A DNA stretch of 8,406 nucleotides, from positions 17,885-26,290 of the forward strand of contig KN173875.1 of assembly GCA_000759655.1 (NCBI GenBank), read 5' to 3'. Below are positions 1 to 6,058 of this stretch, piece by piece. The notes beneath the pieces were generated by a model. It did no database searches and was not told where the DNA came from. It saw only the letters and a program-made list of their open reading frames with translations. The stretch is from Acidicaldus organivorans (GTDB taxonomy: Bacteria > Pseudomonadota > Alphaproteobacteria > Acetobacterales > Acetobacteraceae). The position numbers and the translations under genes are program-made. Within the stretch, counting starts at the first letter, position 1. The number at the start of each line of letters is the position of its first letter.

Positions 1-1792
1 CTCGCTCGGCGTGGTCGAGCTCACCGTGGCGCTGCACGCCGTCTTCGAAACGCCCGAGGACCGGCTGATCTGGGACGTGGGCCATCAGGCCTATCCGCAC
101 AAGATCCTGACCGGGCGGCGCGACCGCATCCGCACCCTGCGCCAGGGAGGCGGGCTATCCGGCTTCACCCGGCGCAGCGAGAGCGTGTATGACCCGTTCG
201 GCGCGGCGCATTCCTCAACCTCGATCTCGGCCGGGCTCGGCATGGCGGTGGCGCGCGACCTCAAGGGCGAGAACCGGCATATCGTCTGCGTCATCGGGGA
301 CGGGGCGATGAGCGCCGGCATGGCCTATGAGGCGATGAACAACGCGGGCTCGATGCGCTCGCGCCTCATCGTCATCCTCAACGACAACGATATGTCGATC
401 GCCCCGCCGGTGGGGGCGATGAGCGCCTATCTCTCCCGCCTCATCTCCTCGCGCCCCTTCCTCTCCATCCGCGAGCTCGCGGTGCGCATGGCGCGCCATT
501 TCCCGCGCGGTATCGAACGCACCGCGCGACGGGCCGAGGAGTTCGCCCGCGCCATCCTCACCGGCGGCACCCTGTTCGAGGAGCTCGGCTTCTACTATGT
601 GGGCCCGGTCGATGGGCACAATCTCGACCATCTGCTGCCCGTGCTGCGCAACGTGCGCGATGCCGAGGAGCAGGGGCCGATCCTGCTGCACGTGGTGACC
701 AAGAAGGGCAAGGGCTATCCGCCCGCCGAGGCCGCACCCGACAAATATCACGGCGTCTCCAAGTTCAACGTGCTGACCGGCGAGCAGGCCAAGGCGCCGC
801 CCGGCCCGCCTTCTTACACCCGCGTCTTCGCCGATGCCCTCATCCGCGAGGCGGAGGCCGATCCGCGCATCGTCGGCATCACCGCCGCCATGCCCTCCGG
901 CACCGGGCTCGACCGCTTCGCCGCCCGCTTCCCCGACCGGTTCTTCGACGTCGGCATCGCCGAGCAGCACGCGGTGACCTTCGCCGCCGGGCTCGCCGCC
1001 GAGGGGATGGCGCCGTTCTGCGCCATCTACTCGACCTTCCTCCAGCGCGGCTACGACCAGGTGGTGCATGACGTTGCCATCCAGTCGCTCCCCGTGCGCT
1101 TCGCCATCGACCGCGCCGGTCTGGTCGGCGCAGACGGGGCGACCCATGCCGGAAGCTTCGATCTCGTCTATCTCGGCTGCCTGCCTGGTTTCGTGATCAT
1201 GGCCCCCGCCGACGAGGCCGAGCTCGTCCACATGGTGGCCACCGCCGCGGCGATCGACGACCGGCCCTCCGCTTTCCGCTATCCGCGCGGCGAAGGCGTG
1301 GGCGTGGCGCTTCCCGCCAAGGGCGAGGTGCTCGAGATCGGCCGTGGCCGCATCCTGCGCGAGGGGAGCAAGATCGCCCTCCTCTCGCTCGGGACGCGCC
1401 TTGCTGATGCGATGCGCGCCGCCGAGGAGCTCGCCGCGCGCGGGCTTCCCACCACGCTGGCCGATGCCCGCTTCGCCAAGCCGCTCGACACCCAGCTCAT
1501 CGAACGGCTCGCCCGCGAGCACGAGGTGCTGATCACCATCGAGGAGGGAGCGGCGGGCGGATTCGGCGCCCATGTCATGCACCATCTCGCCCATCGCGGC
1601 CTGCTCGATGGCCATCTCAAGTTCCGCCCGATGACGCTTCCCGACATTTTCATCGATCACGACACGCCGCGGCGCCAGCTCGAGATCGCCGGCCTCACCG
1701 CGGCCGACATCGTGCGCACCGCGCTCGCGGCCCTCGGGGTCCAACACGCCAAGGAGGAGGCGGGTGCGCTGAGCGCCGCGCGCCGCCCATGA
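1..1792 (+). CDS. dxs: 1-deoxy-D-xylulose-5-phosphate synthase, 5' end cut by window edge
   Basis: Thiamine-diphosphate enzyme of the cytoplasm that condenses pyruvate with glyceraldehyde 3-phosphate to give DXP, the first step of the MEP isoprenoid pathway. The frame is open from the left edge (first full codon at base 2, reading SLGVVELT). Against E. coli Dxs from memory about 52 N-terminal residues are missing, including the first active-site His. The GTG at base 11 is an internal Val, not the start. Visible motifs are VGHQAYPHK, the His of AHSSTSIS (209-211), the ThDP-binding GDG...NN (296-343), VGPVDGH, the catalytic Glu of [12 protein letters not shown] (Glu at 962-964), [10 protein letters not shown] and YPRG. 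The N-terminal ThDP, central transketolase and C-terminal domains are complete to the stop, and there is no frameshift. The stop overlaps the hpnM start (ATGA). Position at the head of hopanoid genes suggests it boosts precursor supply for hopanoids, and it may be one of two dxs copies in the genome (inference). Confidence 0.97.
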   Translation, partial: SLGVVELTVALHAVFETPEDRLIWDVGHQAYPHKILTGRRDRIRTLRQGGGLSGFTRRSESVYDPFGAAHSSTSISAGLGMAVARDLKGENRHIVCVIGDGAMSAGMAYEAMNNAGSMRSRLIVILNDNDMSIAPPVGAMSAYLSRLISSRPFLSIRELAVRMARHFPRGIERTARRAEEFARAILTGGTLFEELGFYYVGPVDGHNLDHLLPVLRNVRDAEEQGPILLHVVTKKGKGYPPAEAAPDKYHGVSKFNVLTGEQAKAPPGPPSYTRVFADALIREAEADPRIVGITAAMPSGTGLDRFAARFPDRFFDVGIAEQHAVTFAAGLAAEGMAPFCAIYSTFLQRGYDQVVHDVAIQSLPVRFAIDRAGLVGADGATHAGSFDLVYLGCLPGFVIMAPADEAELVHMVATAAAIDDRPSAFRYPRGEGVGVALPAKGEVLEIGRGRILREGSKIALLSLGTRLADAMRAAEELAARGLPTTLADARFAKPLDTQLIERLAREHEVLITIEEGAAGGFGAHVMHHLAHRGLLDGHLKFRPMTLPDIFIDHDTPRRQLEIAGLTAADIVRTALAALGVQHAKEEAGALSAARRP

Positions 1793-2463
1793 GCCGCCGC
1801 CTCTCCTTCTCCCGCTCCCCGGGCGCGCGGAGCGGGCGGCTCCTGCTTCCGCGCCGGCAGATGCTCGGCCTCTTCGCCCTCGTCCTGCTCGGCAGCGCCG
1901 CGGGAGGAAGCCTCGCTGCCTCCGCCGCCGCCCTTCCCATCCAGAACCTCAACGCCGCCCTCACCGAGGTGATGAAAAAGGGCCGCTCCACGCCGTTTCC
2001 GGAGCGGTTTTCCACCCTCGCCCCGGTGGTCGAGCAGAGTTTCGATCTCCCCGGCATCCTGCGCATGGTGGTGGGCCGGCACTGGGACGAGTTCCCCCCC
2101 GAGGCGCAGAAGACGCTGCTCGACGAATTCTTCAAGTTCACCGTGGCGAGCTACGTCGCCAATTTCGACGGCTCCGACCAGGAGCGGCTCGAGATCCTGC
2201 CCGAGACGCGCAAGCTCGGCGCGGATGAGGTGGTGGAGACCCGCATCGTCTTCCCCAAGGGCGATCCGGTGCGGATCGACTACGTGATGCGCAACGAGAA
2301 CGGCACCTGGCGGGCGGTCGATGTGCTGCTCGATGGCACGATCAGCCGGGTCGCGGTGCAGCGCTCCGATTTCCGCCACATCATTGAGGCGGGCGGGCCG
2401 AACGCTCTCATCGCCTCCCTGCGCAAGAAAGTGGCCGACCTCTCGGGCGGCACGATCATGTGA
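1789..2463 (+). CDS. hpnM: Hopanoid-associated MlaC/Ttg2D-like periplasmic protein HpnM
   Basis: 224-residue exported protein of the MlaC (toluene tolerance Ttg2D) family. MlaC proteins carry lipids through the periplasm. The HpnM branch lies in hopanoid loci and is thought to help take hopanoids to the outer membrane, a role that is inferred rather than proven. The N-terminus is a signal peptide: a long basic n-region with Arg22-Arg23, a hydrophobic core from about residue 25 to 40, and Ala-rich cleavage sites near residues 46-48. The MlaC domain follows at about 52-205, with [14 protein letters not shown], a GRHWDEF helix, [12 protein letters not shown], and a late beta-sheet part with [20 protein letters not shown]. 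The ATG at 1789 overlaps the dxs stop. The next in-frame ATG (1861) would drop the basic n-region, so 1789 is preferred. No Shine-Dalgarno lies at normal distance: the AAGGAGGAGG tract at 1751-1760 is about 28 bases away, so translation probably depends on coupling to dxs. Assignment as HpnM rather than canonical MlaC rests on sequence style and on the hpnI and hpnJ neighbours, since no mlaD, mlaE or mlaF gene is present. Confidence 0.9.
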   Translation: MSRRLSFSRSPGARSGRLLLPRRQMLGLFALVLLGSAAGGSLAASAAALPIQNLNAALTEVMKKGRSTPFPERFSTLAPVVEQSFDLPGILRMVVGRHWDEFPPEAQKTLLDEFFKFTVASYVANFDGSDQERLEILPETRKLGADEVVETRIVFPKGDPVRIDYVMRNENGTWRAVDVLLDGTISRVAVQRSDFRHIIEAGGPNALIASLRKKVADLSGGTIM

Positions 2464-2480
2464 CGGGGTGCGGGCGAGGC

Positions 2481-2487
2481 GAGGTGA
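2481..2487 (+). promoter_or_regulatory. Shine-Dalgarno for hpnI
   Basis: GAGGTGA matches the anti-Shine-Dalgarno end of 16S rRNA and sits 8 bases before the ATG at 2496. It decides the hpnI start in favour of 2496 over the in-frame GTG codons at 2460 (which would overlap the hpnM stop as GTGA) and 2484 (which lies inside this motif). Confidence 0.6.
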
Positions 2488-2495
2488 CGGGACTG

Positions 2496-3710
2496 ATGGC
2501 GGGGATTGGTCTGGCCGAGGCGGCGGGGATGCTCCCCCTCCTCTCTCTCGCCGCGCAAGGGGTGGGAACAGGGGCGGTGCGGGCCTTCGCCCGGCGTCTC
2601 GAGACCTTCTCCGCCACGACCGCTGGGTGCGCCGGAGAGGCCGTCCTCCCTCCTCTTTCCGTGCTCAAGCCCGTGGCCGGGCTCGAGCCTCTGCTCGAGG
2701 AGGCGCTCACCTCCTTCTTCCGCCAGGACTACCCCGAATACGAGCTCCTCTTCGGCCTCACCGATCCCGCCGATCCGGCCCGCACGCTCATCGAGCGTCT
2801 GATCGGAGCCCACCCCAACCGCCCGGCCCGGCTGATCATCGCCCCCGATCCCGGCTGGGCCAACCGCAAGATCGGCAATCTCAGCCATCTCGTGCCCGAA
2901 GCGCGGCATGAGCTCCTCGTCATCGCCGATGCCGACATCCACGCACCCCCCCATTATCTGCGGGCGATCGCCGCCGCCCATGCCGAAGACGGGGTGGGGC
3001 TGGTCACCACTCTCTATACGGGACTGGCCGCGAGCGACCGCCTGCCGGCGCGGCTCGGAGCGCTCCACATCACCCACGAATTCCTCCCCGGCGCCCTGCT
3101 CGGCGTGGCGCTCGGCCGCGAGGACGGGTTCGGCGCCACGCTCTCCCTCCGCCGCCCCCTGCTCGAGGAGATCGGCGGGATAGCCGCGCTCGGCCCCGAG
3201 ATCGCCGATGACGCGGTGCTCGCCAAGCGCGTGCGGGCAGCCGGATACCGGGTGACGCTCGCCCCCGTCCTCCCCGCCACTACCGTGGCCGAGACCACGC
3301 TCGGTGCGCTCTGGCAGCACGAGCTCCGCTGGGCGCGGGTGCAGCGGAGCATCGCGCCCGTCTCCTCGGCCTTCGCCATCCTCCATTACCCGATCCCGCT
3401 CGCCCTCCTCGCCCTTGGCCTCTCCGCCTGGAGCGGAGCGCTCGTCCCGGGCGCGGGGTTGGGCCTCGCCCTCGCCGGCCTCGCCCTCCTCCTTGCGGTG
3501 CGGCTCGCCGAGGCCCATCTGGTGGCGCGCGCCCTCGCCGTGGCGTCGCCCGGATGGAACCCGCTCCTCTTCGTCCTGCGCGAGCTCCTTTCGGCCGGTG
3601 TGCTCGCGGCGAGCTTCCTCGGCCGGCACGCGCTCTGGCGGGGCGAGAGGGTCGTCATCGGCCCCGCCCCCGCTCCTCGCCTCCGTCACCTTCGCATGGG
3701 GAAAACCTGA
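2496..3710 (+). CDS. hpnI: Hopanoid glycosyltransferase HpnI (GT21, ceramide glucosyltransferase-like)
   Basis: Membrane-bound family 2-like/GT21 glycosyltransferase. In Burkholderia cenocepacia, HpnI adds N-acetylglucosamine to bacteriohopanetetrol, the first step to glucosaminyl and cyclitol ether hopanoids. With the ATG start the protein has 404 residues, close to the family's usual size. Visible are the nucleotide-sugar fold start (SVLKPVAGLEP, then SFFRQDYPEYELLFG), the metal-binding D-x-D (Asp145-Ala-Asp147 in VIADADI), LVTTLY, GFGATLSLRR, the acidic pair Asp238-Asp239 in EIADDAVL, and the GT21-type R-W motif HELRW (275-279) followed by ARVQRSI. Three membrane segments follow near residues 292-312, 314-338 and 357-376. 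The usual N-terminal membrane anchor is weak here (helical, Ala/Leu/Gly-rich, residues 1-30). The gene starts 32 bases after hpnM and ends 1 base before hpnJ. Starts at 2460 or 2484 (GTG) remain possible, and the stop is certain. Confidence 0.93.
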   Translation: MAGIGLAEAAGMLPLLSLAAQGVGTGAVRAFARRLETFSATTAGCAGEAVLPPLSVLKPVAGLEPLLEEALTSFFRQDYPEYELLFGLTDPADPARTLIERLIGAHPNRPARLIIAPDPGWANRKIGNLSHLVPEARHELLVIADADIHAPPHYLRAIAAAHAEDGVGLVTTLYTGLAASDRLPARLGALHITHEFLPGALLGVALGREDGFGATLSLRRPLLEEIGGIAALGPEIADDAVLAKRVRAAGYRVTLAPVLPATTVAETTLGALWQHELRWARVQRSIAPVSSAFAILHYPIPLALLALGLSAWSGALVPGAGLGLALAGLALLLAVRLAEAHLVARALAVASPGWNPLLFVLRELLSAGVLAASFLGRHALWRGERVVIGPAPAPRLRHLRMGKT

Positions 3711-3711
3711 G

Positions 3712-5145
3712 ATGATGAAAACGCTGTTCCTCCATCCGCCCTCTTTCGAAGGTTTCGATGGCGGCGCGGGCTCACGCTATCAGGCGCGGCGTGAGATCCG
3801 CTCCTTCTGGTATCCGACCTGGCTCGCCCAGCCGGCGGCGCTGGTGGAAGGGAGCAAGCTGATCGACGCACCCCCCGCCCGCATCGGCCTCGATCAGGTC
3901 CTCGCCGAGGCGCGCAACTACGACCTCGTCGTCATGCACACCTCCTCCCCCTCCTTCTTTGCCGATGCCAAGGTGGCGGCGGCGCTGAAGGAGGCGCATC
4001 CCCATCTCAAGATCGGCATGGTGGGGGCGAAGGTCGCGGTGCAGCCGGAAGAGAGCCTGCGCGACGCCCCGGCGGTGGACTGGGTGGGCCGCGCCGAGTT
4101 CGACTTCACGGTGCGCGAAGTGGCCGAAGGACGGCCGCTCGAGAGCATCGACGGGCTCTCCTTCCGCAACGCGCGCGGCGAGATCGTGCACAATCCCGAA
4201 CGCGCCCCCCTCGAGGACATGGACCAGCTCCCCTTCGTCACCGAGGTCTATAAGCGCGATCTCACCATCGAGAACTATTTCATCGGCTATCTCCTCCACC
4301 CCTACATCTCGCTTTATACCGGACGGGGCTGCAAATCGCGCTGCACCTTCTGCCTCTGGCCGCAGACGGTGGGCGGACACCGCTATCGGGTGCGCAGCGT
4401 CGGCCACGTGATCGAGGAGATCAAGCTCGCCAAGAGCTATTTCCCGCAGGTCAAGGAATTCTTCTTCGACGACGACACCTTCACCGACAATCTGCCGCGC
4501 GCCGAGGCGATCGCCCGCGAGCTCGGCAAGCTCGGGGTGACCTGGTCGTGCAACGCCAAGGCCAACGTGCCGCGCGAGACGCTCAAGGTGCTCAAGGACA
4601 ATGGGCTCCGCCTCCTCCTCGTGGGATATGAGAGCGGCAACCAGAAGATCCTGCACAACATCAAGAAGGGCATGCGGATCGAGGTCGCCAAGCGTTTCTC
4701 CAAGGACTGCCACGATCTCGGCATCCGCATCCACGGCACCTTCGTGCTCGGCCTTCCCGGCGAGACCAAGGAGACGATCGAGGAGACCATCCGTTTCGCG
4801 ATGGAAGTGAATCCGCACACCATCCAGGTCTCGCTCGCCGCGCCCTATCCGGGGACCGAGCTCTACCGCCAGGCGGTGGAGAATGGCTGGCTCGATGCCG
4901 AGCACGCCGAACTGGTCGATGAGCACGGGATCCAGCTCGCCCCGCTCACCTATCCCCATCTCAGCCATGCCGAGATGTTCGACAGCGTGGAGACGTTCTA
5001 CAAGCGCTTCTATCTCCGCGCCCCGAAGATCGCGGCGATCGTCGCCGAGATGGTGAAGAGCCGGCAGATGCTCCTCCGCCGCCTGCGCGAGGGCAAGGAG
5101 TTCTTCCAGTTCCTGCGCGAGCGCCGCGCCCAGCGCGCTGCCTGA
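3712..5145 (+). CDS. hpnJ: Hopanoid radical SAM protein HpnJ (cyclitol ether formation)
   Basis: Cytoplasmic or membrane-associated radical SAM enzyme of 477 residues, close to the usual HpnJ length. In B. cenocepacia HpnJ is needed to turn the glucosaminyl group on bacteriohopanetetrol into the cyclitol ether, taken to be a radical ring contraction. Residues 1 to about 150 form a B12-binding-like N-terminal domain opening with MMKTLFLHPPSFEGFDGG and carrying HTSSPSF. The radical SAM core spans about 195-400: the 4Fe-4S cluster motif C-x3-C-x2-C is Cys207, Cys211, Cys214 (GCKSRCTFCLWP), with FDDDTF at 252-257, the SAM-contacting GYESGN at 305-310, and GTFVLGLPGET. The C-terminus is basic and helical. 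The start at 3712 follows a GGGGA tract at 3698-3702; the adjacent ATG at 3715 is an equal alternative. The open frame continues upstream to 3304, but that part lies inside hpnI and lacks family features. One base separates it from hpnI, so both are clearly one transcript. hpnK does not follow. Confidence 0.95.
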   Translation: MMKTLFLHPPSFEGFDGGAGSRYQARREIRSFWYPTWLAQPAALVEGSKLIDAPPARIGLDQVLAEARNYDLVVMHTSSPSFFADAKVAAALKEAHPHLKIGMVGAKVAVQPEESLRDAPAVDWVGRAEFDFTVREVAEGRPLESIDGLSFRNARGEIVHNPERAPLEDMDQLPFVTEVYKRDLTIENYFIGYLLHPYISLYTGRGCKSRCTFCLWPQTVGGHRYRVRSVGHVIEEIKLAKSYFPQVKEFFFDDDTFTDNLPRAEAIARELGKLGVTWSCNAKANVPRETLKVLKDNGLRLLLVGYESGNQKILHNIKKGMRIEVAKRFSKDCHDLGIRIHGTFVLGLPGETKETIEETIRFAMEVNPHTIQVSLAAPYPGTELYRQAVENGWLDAEHAELVDEHGIQLAPLTYPHLSHAEMFDSVETFYKRFYLRAPKIAAIVAEMVKSRQMLLRRLREGKEFFQFLRERRAQRAA

Positions 5146-5148
5146 GGG

Positions 5149-5166
5149 CGGGCGTCACGGCGCCCG
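5149..5166 (+). terminator. Small GC hairpin just after hpnJ (weak terminator candidate)
   Basis: CGGGCG and CGCCCG can form a 6-base-pair stem with a 6-base loop, four bases after the hpnJ stop. No T-run follows, so intrinsic termination is doubtful. It may only stabilise the 3' end of the mRNA or be chance in GC-rich DNA. Confidence 0.25.
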
Positions 5167-5209
5167 GAGCGGGCTCTCGGGAAAGCACTCCTTTCAGGAA
5201 ACGAAGCGG

Positions 5210-5231
5210 CGGGCTCCCTCAGCGGAGCCCG
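5210..5231. terminator. Convergent-gene hairpin, possible weak bidirectional terminator
   Basis: CGGGCTCC (5210-5217) and GGAGCCCG (5224-5231) form a perfect 8-base-pair stem around a 6-base loop that contains the stop codon of the minus-strand protease. It lies between two converging genes, the usual place for a shared terminator. Read on the minus strand it is followed by CCGCTTCGTTTCC, only moderately T-rich. On the plus strand there is no T-run. Confidence 0.4.
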
Positions 5232-6058
5232 TCCGTGCCTTCGCCTTCGATCGCGGGGAGGCTGGCGGCGGGGACGGCGACCCCGCCCGCGTGGTTGACC
5301 ACCGCGCCGATCTGAATGCCCACCACCACCCAGCCCCCGTTCTGGCGCTTAAGCAGGGGGGCGCCGCTCGTCCCTTCGGTGGCCTCGCAATCATGGTGCA
5401 GGAGCGGCGCGCCCCGCGCATTGCGCACCACTTCGAGCACCCGGCAGGAGAGATCGGCCTCGATCACTTCGGTATGATCGCGGCTATAGCCACCGAGCAC
5501 GATCGGGGTGCGCCCGGAGAGTGGGGTGCGGTCGAGAGGAAGGACGCCGCCGATCGCCCCGAGTGGTTCGTTGAGCACCAGCACCGCCCAGTCCTCGCCT
5601 GAGCTCTGGGTCTCGTGGGAGGGATCGAAGCCGGGGGGGATGACGTAGTCCACGACGAGGGCGGCCGCCTTGATGTCGCCGCGGTCGGCGCCGAGCAGGA
5701 AATGGACGGTGCGCGGGGAGATCTGCACATGGGCCGGGCCGCGATAGAGGCAGTGCGCCGCGGTCATCGCCCGGTAAAGCCCGATCAGGAAGCCGGTGCA
5801 GCGCCCGCCATAGATGGTCTGGATTCGCCCGAGCATCCGCCACGGCGGCGTGGTGGGATCGACCCGTTCGCGCCGGTCGGGCCCGCCGAGACCGGGGAGT
5901 TGGCTCGGATTGGCGCGCGGCTCGACGAACTGCACCCCATCCGCCCATGCCATGGGCGGAGTGAGGAGGGGGGTGAGGAGAAAGGTGGCGAGGAAAGAGG
6001 CCGCGAGTGCGCGACGCAAGGGAGGGACGGCGCTGCGCGGCCTCTCAGAGGCGGCCAT
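5219..6058 (-). CDS. Secreted trypsin/V8-like serine protease (S1 family)
   Basis: 279-residue exported serine endopeptidase, chymotrypsin fold, nearest in style to bacterial V8/glutamyl-endopeptidase-like S1 proteins. The natural substrate is unknown. Residues 1-39 are a signal peptide: basic n-region to Arg-Arg at 15-16, hydrophobic stretch, cleavage after AWA at 37-39. A short Pro-rich stretch (about 40-72) may be a propeptide. The catalytic triad is visible: His102 in TAAHC, Asp156 in EDWAVL, Ser231 in GTSGAP. Cys87 and Cys103 have the spacing of the classic disulfide next to the catalytic His, and Cys205 and Cys224 probably form a second one. The residue before Ser is Thr, not the Asp of trypsin's GDSGG, so trypsinogen-type activation is unlikely. 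The ATG at 6058 lies inside the last codons of secA (14-base overlap). An upstream in-frame ATG at 6103 would place 15 extra residues before the signal peptide and is less likely. Probably co-transcribed with secA. It converges on hpnJ with a 73-base gap. Confidence 0.85.
   Translation of the reverse strand: MAASERPRSAVPPLRRALAASFLATFLLTPLLTPPMAWADGVQFVEPRANPSQLPGLGGPDRRERVDPTTPPWRMLGRIQTIYGGRCTGFLIGLYRAMTAAHCLYRGPAHVQISPRTVHFLLGADRGDIKAAALVVDYVIPPGFDPSHETQSSGEDWAVLVLNEPLGAIGGVLPLDRTPLSGRTPIVLGGYSRDHTEVIEADLSCRVLEVVRNARGAPLLHHDCEATEGTSGAPLLKRQNGGWVVVGIQIGAVVNHAGGVAVPAASLPAIEGEGTDGLR

Noticed and set aside
215..1747. 510-codon open frame on the minus strand opposite dxs
   Set aside because: Its translation is Gly/Glu/His/Arg-rich low-complexity sequence with no family features. 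Long antisense frames are expected in GC-rich DNA opposite a strong coding gene, and dxs motifs are intact in the plus frame.
1789..2463. A canonical Mla phospholipid transport operon
   Set aside because: Only the MlaC-like gene is present and its neighbours are hopanoid genes, so HpnM fits better.
3304..3711. Upstream extension of the hpnJ frame back to an ATG at 3304
   Set aside because: The extra 136 residues are Ser/Arg/Pro-rich, lie inside the glycosyltransferase and its membrane segments, and are absent from the HpnJ family. The typical HpnJ N-terminus begins at 3712.
2280..4968. Long minus-strand open frames opposite hpnM-hpnI (2280-3689) and hpnJ (3772-4968)
   Set aside because: Low-complexity antisense shadows of well-supported genes, with no start signal or domain that stands on its own.
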